Shown in pieces: positions 7,846-15,421 of a stretch of DNA of 48,090 nucleotides. The stretch spans positions 1-48,090 of the forward strand of contig ONGA01000016.1 of assembly GCA_900317285.1 (NCBI GenBank), read 5' to 3'. The position numbers and the translations under genes were made by a program. Source of the DNA: an uncultured Bacteroidales bacterium (GTDB lineage: Bacteria; Bacteroidota; Bacteroidia; Bacteroidales; P3). The notes beneath the pieces were generated by a model. It saw only the letters and a list, made by a program, of their open reading frames with translations, searched no databases and was not told the DNA's origin. Every line of letters begins with the position of its first letter. The first letter of the stretch is position 1.

Positions 7846-8202
7846 CTATTCACACATTTCTACTCTCATAGAAACCACTTCACATTGTGATGTGTCAGCA
7901 CATTTGGTTTCTCCTTTTACCTTTTTTGTTCTAAATTTTGCTATTTTGTCTTTTTTATTTGCAGGAATAACCACTGTTTTCTGTCGCACGGCCTCATTTC
8001 CTTCTTTGTCCACAACTTTTACCTCAAGGTAGACTGTGACTTTGTAGGAATTGGTGTTGTTTAAAGTAACGTTAATTTCGTCACATGAACTACCAATGCT
8101 AATATTGGTGGCTTCAACACCTCCTGTGATTTTGCACATCGACTGTGCGTTTGCGCAGAAAAACATTCCTGCCATTGCAATGAGCATTATATACTTTTTC
8201 AT
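7846..8202 (-). CDS. Small secreted protein of unknown function
   Basis: 118 residues, with the start chosen at MKKYIMLIAMAGMFFCANAQ (8202), a clear signal peptide cleaved after NAQ. The mature part has a predicted all-beta, immunoglobulin-like alternation (VNVTLNN..SYKVTVYLEVKVVDKEGNE.. QKTVVIPANKKDKIAKFRTK). Several cysteines (SMCK, SSCDE, KCADTSQCE) could form disulfides in the periplasm. No family was recognised. It lies 51 bp downstream of the OmpA-like lipoprotein gene on the same strand, shares a leader motif with it, and has similarly low G+C, so the two probably form one accessory unit. Confidence 0.7.
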   Translation of the reverse strand: MKKYIMLIAMAGMFFCANAQSMCKITGGVEATNISIGSSCDEINVTLNNTNSYKVTVYLEVKVVDKEGNEAVRQKTVVIPANKKDKIAKFRTKKVKGETKCADTSQCEVVSMRVEMCE

Positions 8203-8215
8203 AATAATTATGCCG

Positions 8216-8243
8216 GTTATATACCATCGGCCCATCGGTTTTT
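8216..8243 (-). promoter_or_regulatory. Shared leader motif, copy 1
   Basis: The plus-strand sequence gttatataccatcggcccat and onward (8216-8243) matches 9448-9474 at 25 of 27 positions. It sits 13 nt upstream of the ATG at 8202. It contains a direct repeat of ccgatgg on the coding strand. Such a conserved distance to the start suggests a common translational or transcriptional control site. Confidence 0.6.
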
Positions 8244-8253
8244 AGATGAAACA

Positions 8254-9432
8254 CTATTTAACAATAAAGGTGATTCGTCTGTTTGCTTGACGACCTTCTT
8301 CAGTATCGTTGCCTGCGCAAGGCTCTTCTGCGGCCTTGCTGACCTCATTGATGCGACTCTCGTCAATGCCTTGAGAGGTAATGTATAATTTTGCTTGCTG
8401 AGCACGACGCATACCAACTATATTATTGTTGTCATCGCTACCGATATTGCAGGTGTGTCCGACAATGGTAACCGTAGCGTCAGGCCATTTTTTCAAAAAA
8501 GCAACAACTCCGTATAATTCCTGTTTCTGCTCCGACGAAAGTGTAGCCTTGTTAAACCCATATTTTGAAATGACCATTTGCGAAATGGCATTAGCTTCGG
8601 TCTGATAGGTATCAGTGGGCTCAATTGGATTCGGTGTTTTGGGTTCTGGGTTAGTAGGTGTTTTTTCGTTATCATCACCTTCATCATCGCCCTCGTCATT
8701 CCCCTCATCTTCATCCAACAGACCCATATCTATTAGGATTTTTTTTGTCACCCTAATATCATTCCCTATTTTGATGTGCATTAAATATTCCGTGGCAGAA
8801 TTTTTAGAATGATAAGGATTTCTGTAATTGCCATTTTCATCTCGGTCTTCATAGAATCCCTCGGCATAATAGGATTTTATAGCTTTTTCGGCATCATTGA
8901 CTGATAAACCAAATGTAGGTAACTCCTTTTGAAATTTGTGTAAACCGTTATTATCAGTACATCCAAACATTATTAACTCAGTGATAGCCTCGCCTCCGTC
9001 AAATGTATAGTCTTGGCTTTTTGCGTAATCTGATAAAACTGTATGAGATACATATTTATCATTCTCCGAATCGTAAGTTCTGACTGTCTGTAAAGATTTT
9101 TTCTTTAACTTTTTAGCAATTTCTTTAGACTCCTTTTCTGAATATCCCCATATATTTAACACATCCTTTTGGAATTCATAGCATGCATCAATTTCTTTTT
9201 CTCGATTTACTGCTTCCTCATGTCTAGTATTTTCAGCATCCAAATCATTCTCATAACTTTCTTGGCATGCCGAAGAATCAGCTACTGTTTGGGCCTGAGC
9301 CAAACATCGGTCACGTTGCAGTCCTAGTTTCCATTTGTTGTAGGCATGGTTTCCCGCTTCGCAAGAACTAAAAAGTACACATAAAAGCAATGTAAAGCAG
9401 CCCCAACATGTGATTAATACTTTTTTTTTCAT
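8254..9432 (-). CDS. Lipoprotein with C-terminal OmpA-like peptidoglycan-binding domain
   Basis: 392 residues. A lipoprotein signal (LLLCVLFSSC, lipid Cys24) is followed by a charged, partly coiled-coil region. A middle domain of unknown type comes next (about residues 100-235), then a highly acidic and Pro/Thr-rich linker (DEGNDEGDDEGDDNEK, TPTNPEPKTPNP), and finally an OmpA_C-like domain with TVTIVGHTCNIGSDDNNN, RRAQQAKLYITSQGID and RQANRRITFIVK. It should anchor in the outer membrane and hold the cell wall. G+C is much lower than in core genes of the window, suggesting acquisition. The partner gene at 7846 may act with it. Confidence 0.8.
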   Translation of the reverse strand: MKKKVLITCWGCFTLLLCVLFSSCEAGNHAYNKWKLGLQRDRCLAQAQTVADSSACQESYENDLDAENTRHEEAVNREKEIDACYEFQKDVLNIWGYSEKESKEIAKKLKKKSLQTVRTYDSENDKYVSHTVLSDYAKSQDYTFDGGEAITELIMFGCTDNNGLHKFQKELPTFGLSVNDAEKAIKSYYAEGFYEDRDENGNYRNPYHSKNSATEYLMHIKIGNDIRVTKKILIDMGLLDEDEGNDEGDDEGDDNEKTPTNPEPKTPNPIEPTDTYQTEANAISQMVISKYGFNKATLSSEQKQELYGVVAFLKKWPDATVTIVGHTCNIGSDDNNNIVGMRRAQQAKLYITSQGIDESRINEVSKAAEEPCAGNDTEEGRQANRRITFIVK

Positions 9433-9447
9433 TTTATAATTCTACCT

Positions 9448-9474
9448 GTTATTTACCATCGGCACATCGGTTTT
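9448..9474 (-). promoter_or_regulatory. Shared leader motif, copy 2
   Basis: Second copy of the motif at 8216-8243, here 15 nt upstream of the ATG of the OmpA-like lipoprotein gene (9432). Only two internal positions differ over 27 nt. Confidence 0.6.
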
Positions 9475-9478
9475 GGTC

Positions 9479-9494
9479 TAATAACATGTTATTA
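9479..9494. promoter_or_regulatory. 16-bp perfect palindrome upstream of the OmpA-like lipoprotein gene
   Basis: taataacatgttatta is its own reverse complement. It lies 47-62 bp upstream of the start at 9432, where a repressor or activator dimer could act. No clear -33/-7 pair was found next to it. Confidence 0.5.
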
Positions 9495-9506
9495 TAGTAC
9501 CGATGA

Positions 9507-9716
9507 AGTATGCACACAAAAAGAGCGTGGCACCATTCGCTTTCATTGGTATCCTGAGGTCTTCGACTACCTATACTTACCCAACTATTACGAGCAATTC
9601 CACGCTGAACGCGCGGCTCGGTCGCTGTTATCTAGGTAAGTATTTCTGAAGTTGTCGAAGTTTCAGGGATACCAGATAAGCTACTTCGCTTTTTCCTATT
9701 CTATGATGTGCATACT
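9507..9716. repeat. 210-bp imperfect inverted-repeat element
   Basis: The ends agtatgcaca (9507-9516) and tgtgcatact (9707-9716) are perfect 10-bp inverted repeats. Inside, ggtatcctga, cttcgac and atacttacc on the left recur in inverted order on the right. This resembles a decayed miniature inverted-repeat element or a large RNA hairpin. No target-site duplication or complete gene is visible. The remaining 9717-9818 is A+T-rich with nothing recognised. Confidence 0.5.
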
Positions 9717-9818
9717 AAATTATGCGCTATGCTTCATTGGCAAAATATTGGTTTATAATTCGGTTTTAATTCGAATGCAAAGATACAAACTATTTTTGAA
9801 TCTACCAAATAAAAAATT

Positions 9819-9845
9819 ACGAGGCCGCTGAAAAAGTGGCCTCGT
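9819..9845 (-). terminator. Rho-independent terminator of glyS
   Basis: acgaggccgct (9819-9829) pairs with agtggcctcgt (9835-9845), loop gaaaa. On the minus strand the stem is followed by a T-rich run (aattttttattt). It lies 26 bp past the glyS stop. Confidence 0.9.
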
Positions 9846-9870
9846 ATGGTGTAGAAATATATGTAGAAAA

Positions 9871-11385
9871 CTATAAATTGGCTTTCAAATATCCCAGCAA
9901 CTGGTCGATGGCGATGCGCTCCTGCTGCATGGTGTCGCGGTGGCGCACGGTGACGGCGTTGTCGCTCAGCGTGTCGTTGTCCACGGTGATGCAGAACGGG
10001 GTGCCGATGGCATCCTGGCGGCGATAGCGGCGGCCGATGGCGTCTTTCTCGTCGTACTGCACCATCATGTCGGGCATCAGCAGGTGCTGTATCTCGCGGG
10101 CCTTCTCGGGCAGGCCGTCCTTCTTCACCAGCGGCAGCACGGCAGCCTTGTAGGGCGCCAGCTTGGCGGGCAGGCTCAGCACCACGCGGGTGCTGCCGTC
10201 CTCGAGCGTCTCCTCCTTCAGCGAGTGGCTGAAGATGGCGAGGAAGGTGCGGTCCACACCGATACTGGTCTCGATGACATACGGCGTGTAGCTCTCGTTG
10301 AGCTCGCTGTCGAAGTACTGCAGCTTCTTGCCGCTGAACTCGCTGTGGCGCGAGAGGTCGAAGTCGGTGCGGCTGTGGATGCCCTCAAGCTCCTTGAATC
10401 CGAAGGGGAACTTGAACTCGATGTCGGTGGCGGCGTTGGCGTAGTGTGCCAGCTTCTCGTGGTCGTGGTAGCGGTAGCAGTCGGCCGGAATGCCGAGGGC
10501 GAGGTGCCACTGCAGGCGCTCCTCTTTCCAGTGCTTGAACCACTCCAGCTCCGTTCCGGGACGCACGAAGAACTGCATCTCCATCTGCTCGAACTCCCTC
10601 ATGCGGAAAATGAACTGGCGCGCCACAATCTCGTTGCGGAAAGCCTTGCCGATCTGTGCGATGCCGAAGGGAATCTTCATGCGGCCGCTCTTCTGCACGT
10701 TGAGGAAGTTGACGAAAATGCCCTGTGCCGTTTCGGGTCTTAAATATAATGTATCGCTGTCGTCGATGACAGAGCCCATCTTGGTGGCGAACATCAGGTT
10801 GAACTGGCGCACGTCGGTCCAGTTCCTCGTGCCGCTGATGGGACATACAATTTCCAGGTCGAGGATGAGCTGCTTCAGGCCGTCGAGGTCATTGCGGTTC
10901 ATGCAGTCGGCATAGCGCTCTCGGATATCGTCAATCTTCTTCTGGTGCTCCAGCACACGCTGGTTGGTGGTGACGAACTGCTGGCGGTCGAAACTGTCGC
11001 CGAAGCGCTTGTGCGCCTTCTCGCACTCCTTCTCGATCTTCTCCTCAATCTTGGCGATATGGTCCTCGATGAGCACGTCGGCGCGGTAGCGTTTTTTGCT
11101 GTCCTTGTTGTCGATGAGGGGGTCGTTGAAGGCATCCACGTGGCCGCTGGCCTTCCAGATGCGCGGGTGCATGAAGATGGCGCTGTCCAGACCCACAATA
11201 TTCTCGTGCATCTGCACCATAGCCTTCCACCAATACTGCTTGATATTGTTCTTCAGCTCCACGCCCAGCTGACCGTAGTCATACACGGCGGCGAGGCCGT
11301 CGTAAATCTCCGAACTCGGGAAGATAAACCCGTATTCCTTGGCGTGAGCCACCACTTTCTTGAAGAAATCGTCTTGATTTGCCAT
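9871..11385 (-). CDS. glyS: Glycine--tRNA ligase (homodimeric type)
   Basis: 504 residues; charges tRNA-Gly. The one-chain class II type is seen: motif near the start FIFPSSEIYDGLAAVYDYGQLG, class II motif 2 region with FRNEIVARQFIFRMREFEQME, and the motif 3/ATP segment PYVIETSIGVDRTFLAI. The C-terminal anticodon-binding domain starts near KLAPYKAAVLPL. Length is normal. It is monocistronic, with a strong terminator downstream. A -7 box (TATTTTTG on the minus strand, 11422-11429) lies 37 bp upstream. Confidence 0.97.
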   Translation of the reverse strand: MANQDDFFKKVVAHAKEYGFIFPSSEIYDGLAAVYDYGQLGVELKNNIKQYWWKAMVQMHENIVGLDSAIFMHPRIWKASGHVDAFNDPLIDNKDSKKRYRADVLIEDHIAKIEEKIEKECEKAHKRFGDSFDRQQFVTTNQRVLEHQKKIDDIRERYADCMNRNDLDGLKQLILDLEIVCPISGTRNWTDVRQFNLMFATKMGSVIDDSDTLYLRPETAQGIFVNFLNVQKSGRMKIPFGIAQIGKAFRNEIVARQFIFRMREFEQMEMQFFVRPGTELEWFKHWKEERLQWHLALGIPADCYRYHDHEKLAHYANAATDIEFKFPFGFKELEGIHSRTDFDLSRHSEFSGKKLQYFDSELNESYTPYVIETSIGVDRTFLAIFSHSLKEETLEDGSTRVVLSLPAKLAPYKAAVLPLVKKDGLPEKAREIQHLLMPDMMVQYDEKDAIGRRYRRQDAIGTPFCITVDNDTLSDNAVTVRHRDTMQQERIAIDQLLGYLKANL

Positions 11386-11421
11386 TATTTCCAGTGTTTT
11401 TTTTATTCAAAAATCAAATTG

Positions 11422-11429
11422 CAAAAATA
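11422..11429 (-). promoter_or_regulatory. -7 element of the glyS promoter
   Basis: The minus strand reads TATTTTTG. The expected -33 site lacks an exact TTTG, so the promoter is only partly supported. Confidence 0.5.
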
Positions 11430-11459
11430 CAACAAAATCTTGACACAGCGAAAATAAAT

Positions 11460-11490
11460 TTTGCAGGATGGGAAAATAGTTGTATCTTTG
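11460..11490 (+). promoter_or_regulatory. Promoter of the antitoxin/PIN locus
   Basis: TTTG at 11460-11463, 19-nt spacer, TATCTTTG at 11483-11490. Good consensus match; the ATG follows at 11512. Confidence 0.75.
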
Positions 11491-11511
11491 CAAATTGAAA
11501 ACAATAATATC

Positions 11512-11736
11512 ATGGTCACTCCGAATTCGCTTAACCCTGCGCAGATAGAAGTGCTGAATATGATGTCCTTCATCAATACCAAAAGTTCGTGGCAGCACCT
11601 CAAAGATGCTTTGTCCGACTATTTCGCCAAACAGTTGGACGATGAAATAGATTCATTGTGGCAGAATGGCACCCTCAACGAAGAAAAGGTGGAAGGTTTT
11701 CGCACCCTTCATGAGCGCACCCCGTACAGGCAATAA
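11512..11736 (+). CDS. Small antitoxin-like protein of a decayed PIN toxin locus
   Basis: 74 residues, starting at MVTPNSLNPAQIEVLNMMSF. The sequence is helical and acidic at the C-terminus, with FAKQLDDEIDSLWQNGTLNE, resembling the short antitoxins encoded before PIN-domain toxins in Bacteroidota. No DNA-binding domain is obvious. Its stop is 3 nt before the ATG of the broken PIN gene, the spacing typical of a toxin-antitoxin operon. It has its own consensus promoter. The assignment rests on context and general pattern, not on a recognised family signature. Confidence 0.6.
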   Translation: MVTPNSLNPAQIEVLNMMSFINTKSSWQHLKDALSDYFAKQLDDEIDSLWQNGTLNEEKVEGFRTLHERTPYRQ

Positions 11737-11739
11737 ACA

Positions 11740-11965
11740 ATGAATATTGTCCTTGACACCAATTGCTTTTTGATTGCCATCTCATTTCCGTTTCCGTCTC
11801 ATCGAGGCAGACCCTGACGATAACAAATTTGTCGATTGTGCCATAGCAGCTGGCGCAAAATATCTTGTTTCAGAAGACCATCATTTTGACAAGTTGAAGG
11901 ATATTGCATTCCCTCATGTCGATGTCATCTCTATTGAACAGTTTCTGGTCGAGCTAGACAGATAA
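11740..11965 (+). pseudogene. PIN-domain toxin with a large internal deletion
   Basis: The ATG at 11740 opens MNIVLDTNCFLIAIS, the first strand of a PIN nuclease with its first catalytic Asp. After about 15 codons the frame runs into a stop at 11815. A second frame carries FRLIEADPDDNKFVDCAIAA, then YLVSEDHHFDKLK, which is the C-terminal half of the same fold. Roughly 60-70 residues of the middle, including other acidic metal ligands, are missing, and the joint is out of frame. The toxin should be inactive. A separate TTG-initiated product from 11774 is possible but would lack the active site. Confidence 0.8.
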
Positions 11966-12129
11966 TAGCTCATTCATCAACCAATTTTCCCTCTGCTGTC
12001 TTCGCAAGTTTTTCCTGTGGAGGCAACTGCCTTTTATATAATAGATGAATTAACAAGGGGCATTGTGGTTTCTACTGAGAATGTGGCGGGCTAGGGGAGG
12101 GGTTGTCACGGCTTTTTGCCAGCCATGTA

Positions 12130-12233
12130 CTAGGTAGCGACATAGGAGCGATATAGGAGAGACCATAGACCTACCATAGAGTTACTATAGAGGTACCATA
12201 GACCTACCATAGGGTTACCGTCCGGAGTCTCTT
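12130..12233. repeat. Intergenic catagacc repeat, subfamily B copy 1
   Basis: The array contains gacataggagcgatatagga, gagaccatagacctaccata, gagttactatagaggtacca and accatagggttaccgtcc. It matches 39074-39162 nearly base for base over about 85 nt. It lies in the 494-bp gap before pruA. The rest of that gap holds two copies of ttcggatttcg (near 12285 and 12314) and the pruA promoter, and nothing else recognised. Confidence 0.85.
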
Positions 12234-12395
12234 GGCTGTCAGAAACAAGAATTGATGGATTTTCGGGCGGAATTATGCCGCGCCTTTTTCGGATTTCGCT
12301 GTGTATCAGCGTCCCGTTCGGATTTCGTCCGCTTCTTTCTCCCTGTTTTGCACCTGCAAAGATACGGAAGTTAAGTGAAACGGCAAAATATTTTT

Positions 12396-12427
12396 TTTGT
12401 CCGAATCGAAAAAAAATCGTAATTTTG
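12396..12427 (+). promoter_or_regulatory. Promoter of pruA
   Basis: TTTG at 12396-12399, 20-nt spacer, TAATTTTG at 12420-12427; the ATG follows at 12460. Confidence 0.8.
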
Positions 12428-12459
12428 CACCCGATTTAAACACTAAAATTACAAAAACC

Positions 12460-14094
12460 ATGAACAACAGCATTTTCGTATTCCCGAAACCTGAAAATGA
12501 ACCCGTGAAAGGCTATGCCCCCGGCAGCCCCGAACGCCAGGAAATCCGCAAAGCCCTCGACGAGCTTTACAACAAAGTGACCGAGATTCCCGCCATCATC
12601 GGTGGCAAAGAGGTCAAAACCAAGAATATGGGCGAAGTGGTGATGCCCACCGAGAACCACCACGTCCTGGCCCGCTACCACAAAGTGGGCGAGAAGGAGG
12701 TGAAGGCCGCCATCGCCGCCGCCATGAAGGCGCAGCGCGAGTGGGCCGAGATGCCGTGGATTGACCGCGCCAGCATCATGCTGAAAATCGCCACCCTCAT
12801 CAGCGGCAAGTACCGCTACCTCATCAATGCCGCCACTATGCTGGGTCAGGGCAAAACCACCATGCAGGCCGAAATCGACTCCGCCTGCGAGCTGGTGGAC
12901 TTCCTCCGCTACAACACCTTCTATGCCAGCCAGATCTACAGCGACCAGCCCTGCAGCGACAAGGGCACGCTGAACTATAATGTCTACCGTCCCCTCGAAG
13001 GCTTCGTCTTCGCCATCACCCCCTTCAACTTCACATCCATCGCCTCCAACCTCTGCATGAGTCCCGCCCTGATGGGCAACGTCTGCATCTGGAAACCCTC
13101 CACCACGGCCCTGCTCTCCAACTATATCCTGATGAAGATATACAAGGAAGCCGGTCTGCCCGACGGCGTGGTGAACTTCCTCCCCGGCAGCGGCGCCCTC
13201 ATCGGCAAGGTGGCTTTCGCCGACGAGAACCTCGCAGGTGTCCACTTCACCGGCTCCACCTCCACTTTCAAGGGATTCTGGAAAGCTATCGGCCAAAACA
13301 TCGACAAGTACAAGACCTATCCGAAGATTGTTGGCGAAACCGGCGGCAAGGACTTCATTATGGTGCACAAGAGCGCCGACCCCGACCAGGTGGCTACCGC
13401 CATTGTCCGCGGCGCCTTCGAGTTCCAGGGCCAGAAGTGCTCGGCCGCCAGCCGTGCCTACGTGCCCAAGAGCATGTGGCCCAAGGTGGAGAAAGTCATC
13501 GGCCGCATGCTGAAGGAAATCAAAATGGGCGATGTGCGCGACTTCAGCGCCTTCGTGAATGCCGTCATCGACGAGGCTTCGTTCGACAACTGCAAGGCTT
13601 ATATCGACCACGCCAAGAAGAGCAAGGACGCAGAAATCGTCTTCGGCGGCAAATGCGACAAGAAGAAAGGTTGGTTCATCGAGCCCACGGTCATCCTCGC
13701 CAAGAAACCCGACTACAAGTCGATGTGCGAGGAAATCTTCGGCCCCATCATCACCATCTACGTCTACGAGGATGCCAAGTATGAAGAGACCTGCCGCCTC
13801 TGCGACACCACGTCGCCCTACGCCCTCACCGGCGCTATTTTCGCCAGCGACCGTGCCGCCCTTCGCAAGGGTGCCGACATCCTCAAGTATGCAGCAGGCA
13901 ACATTTATTACAACGACAAGCCCACGGGAGCCGTGGTGGGTCAGCAGCCCTTCGGCGGCGCCCGCGCCAGTGGCACCAACGACAAGGCCGGCTCCTACCT
14001 CAACCTCGTGCGTTGGATCAGCCCGCAGGCGGTGAAGGAGACCTTCGACCCCGCCCGCGACTACAAATACCCCTTCATTAGCAGCGCTAAATAA
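12460..14094 (+). CDS. pruA: 1-pyrroline-5-carboxylate (glutamate-semialdehyde) dehydrogenase
   Basis: A 544-residue NAD-dependent aldehyde dehydrogenase that oxidises glutamate gamma-semialdehyde to glutamate in proline, arginine and ornithine breakdown. The start is the ATG at 12460, after the promoter. Seen: FAITPFNFTSIASNLCMSPA, the VHFTGSTSTFKGFWK Rossmann-side loop, the catalytic base Glu293 in GETGGKD, and the nucleophile Cys327 in FEFQGQKCSAASR. The C-terminal GQQPFGGARASGTNDKAG is typical of the family, and the length matches the single-domain long form found in Bacteroidota and eukaryotes, not the PutA fusion. No proline dehydrogenase gene is adjacent. Confidence 0.95.
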   Translation: MNNSIFVFPKPENEPVKGYAPGSPERQEIRKALDELYNKVTEIPAIIGGKEVKTKNMGEVVMPTENHHVLARYHKVGEKEVKAAIAAAMKAQREWAEMPWIDRASIMLKIATLISGKYRYLINAATMLGQGKTTMQAEIDSACELVDFLRYNTFYASQIYSDQPCSDKGTLNYNVYRPLEGFVFAITPFNFTSIASNLCMSPALMGNVCIWKPSTTALLSNYILMKIYKEAGLPDGVVNFLPGSGALIGKVAFADENLAGVHFTGSTSTFKGFWKAIGQNIDKYKTYPKIVGETGGKDFIMVHKSADPDQVATAIVRGAFEFQGQKCSAASRAYVPKSMWPKVEKVIGRMLKEIKMGDVRDFSAFVNAVIDEASFDNCKAYIDHAKKSKDAEIVFGGKCDKKKGWFIEPTVILAKKPDYKSMCEEIFGPIITIYVYEDAKYEETCRLCDTTSPYALTGAIFASDRAALRKGADILKYAAGNIYYNDKPTGAVVGQQPFGGARASGTNDKAGSYLNLVRWISPQAVKETFDPARDYKYPFISSAK

Positions 14095-14120
14095 CTTTTT
14101 AATCCTTAATTTTTATACTT

Positions 14121-14534
14121 ATGTTAAAACACCTCAAAACTTTTGCAATGCTACTTATGGTGGCTGCGTCAATGAACTGTTTCACTTCCTGCAACAAGGA
14201 CGACGACGACAAGAAATCGTCCGCCAGCAATGTGGTACTGTCGGGTACCGAATGGTATTGGAGCCACTCCGACCTTAACCACATGGGTATCGTCAGTGTC
14301 TCGGCAGATTTCAACGGTCCCATGCTGGCTTCAATGACTGTGACGGACATGAGCACAGGTATCATGGATACCAGAATCTACTCGGGCTCATATTCCTGCT
14401 CCGGTAATAGTGGAACGATGACGCTGCAAGAGAATTACTCTTCCCCTTCCTTCTCTGTTCCTTTCTCTGTCAGCGGGAACACGATGTCAGTCCAATTCCG
14501 TGGTTCCAGTTACGATCTCACCAAAAGAAACTAA
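14121..14534 (+). CDS. Small lipoprotein of unknown function
   Basis: 137 residues with a lipoprotein signal (MLLMVAASMNCFTSC, lipid Cys24) followed by an acidic DDDDKK segment, which in Bacteroidota can steer lipoproteins to the cell surface. The mature part is a single compact all-beta domain (GTEWYWSHSDL, MLASMTVTDM, SGTMTLQENYS, VPFSVSGNTMSVQFRGSSYD), similar in layout to the lipocalin-like domains of META/DUF families, but none was recognised. It is 26 bp downstream of pruA and followed by a strong terminator, so it may be read with pruA. Confidence 0.75.
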   Translation: MLKHLKTFAMLLMVAASMNCFTSCNKDDDDKKSSASNVVLSGTEWYWSHSDLNHMGIVSVSADFNGPMLASMTVTDMSTGIMDTRIYSGSYSCSGNSGTMTLQENYSSPSFSVPFSVSGNTMSVQFRGSSYDLTKRN

Positions 14535-14555
14535 CAACTTTTGTTGAAACGAAGA

Positions 14556-14588
14556 AGGGTGTCCCCCAAAAGGGACACCCTCTTTTTT
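14556..14588 (+). terminator. Rho-independent terminator
   Basis: agggtgtccc (14556-14565) pairs perfectly with gggacaccct (14572-14581), followed by a run of T. It ends the pruA-lipoprotein unit and lies between convergent genes. Confidence 0.93.
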
Positions 14589-14607
14589 TGTATTGGGGGA
14601 GAGGAAA

Positions 14608-15411
14608 CTATCTCGTCAGGAAGTCGGCGACCTGGTCGGGATGCAGCGCATTGCCGACGCTGTATTCTCCCACCTGTTCACGCCGTAGGGCGGAGAGGAA
14701 AGCTCCGCTGCCCACGGCGAGACCGAGGTCGCGCGCCAGCGAGCGTATGTAGGTCCCCTTGCCGCAGTGGATGCGGAAGTCGGCCTGCGGCAGGTGGCTT
14801 GGTACCTCGCCGAGAGGGTTCTGGTAAAGGTTCTTGGTTGGAAGGTCCTGAATAATCGGAGAATCCTGAATAATATGATTGTCCTGTTTTCCTTCGCGGA
14901 AGGCGGTAATCTCAAAGTTGTAGACGTTCACCTCCTTGCTCCGTATCTCCTTGTCGCCCGCCTCCTGATTCCGTGCTATCTCGTAGGCCCGTTGTCCGTC
15001 GACTTTCACGGCGCTGAACATGGGAGGCACTTGCTGGATGGCGCCGGTGAACTGCTGCCGGGCAGTCTCTCTCAGCAGCTCGAGCGTGATGTGCTCGTAG
15101 GGGTAGTAGTTGTCGATGGGGCGTTCAAGGTCGAAGCAGGGGGTGGTGGCGCCGAACACCATGGTGCCGGTATAAATCTTGTCTCCGTCCTGCAGCTGTG
15201 GGATGGTTTTGGTGGCTTTGCCTAAGCAAACCAGCAGCAGCCCCGAGGCAAGGGGATCGAGGGTGCCGGCATGTCCGATTTTGAATTTTTTAAGGCCGTA
15301 GGTGTTTCGCACCACGGCCTTGACTTTGTTGACGACCTGAAAGGAGGTCCACTGGCGCGGTTTGTCAATGGGAATGACAAGACCCGCCTGTAGCTGTTCG
15401 AGTGTTACCAT
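14608..15411 (-). CDS. truB: tRNA pseudouridine(55) synthase
   Basis: 267 residues; makes pseudouridine 55 in the T loop of tRNAs. The start at MVTLEQLQAGLVIPIDKPRQ (15411) is chosen because the ORF upstream overlaps uppP. The catalytic aspartate lies in GHAGTLDPLASGLLLVC; the TruB signature VPPMFSAVKVDGQRAYEIAR and the C-terminal CGKGTYIRSLARDLG are present. Odd: residues about 176-191 (HIIQDSPIIQDLP) are coded by an A+T-rich 18-nt tandem repeat inserted between conserved blocks. It is the last gene of a run with uppP, a DUF3098 gene, ftsX and perhaps dnaN. Confidence 0.94.
   Translation of the reverse strand: MVTLEQLQAGLVIPIDKPRQWTSFQVVNKVKAVVRNTYGLKKFKIGHAGTLDPLASGLLLVCLGKATKTIPQLQDGDKIYTGTMVFGATTPCFDLERPIDNYYPYEHITLELLRETARQQFTGAIQQVPPMFSAVKVDGQRAYEIARNQEAGDKEIRSKEVNVYNFEITAFREGKQDNHIIQDSPIIQDLPTKNLYQNPLGEVPSHLPQADFRIHCGKGTYIRSLARDLGLAVGSGAFLSALRREQVGEYSVGNALHPDQVADFLTR
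14846..14884 (-). repeat. 18-nt tandem repeat inside truB
   Basis: Plus-strand units tcctgaataatcggagaa (14846-14863) and tcctgaataatatgattg (14864-14881), followed by a partial third unit tcctg. They are in frame, A+T-rich and encode IIQD-type repeats. Confidence 0.8.
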
Positions 15412-15421
15412 GGGAAGACAA

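Noticed and set aside
9440-9640. Plus-strand frame reading RGTIRFHWYPEVFDYLYLPN within the inverted-repeat element
   Set aside because: It has no ATG, is only about 60 codons and no family was recognised; it could be a gene remnant but the evidence is too thin to list.
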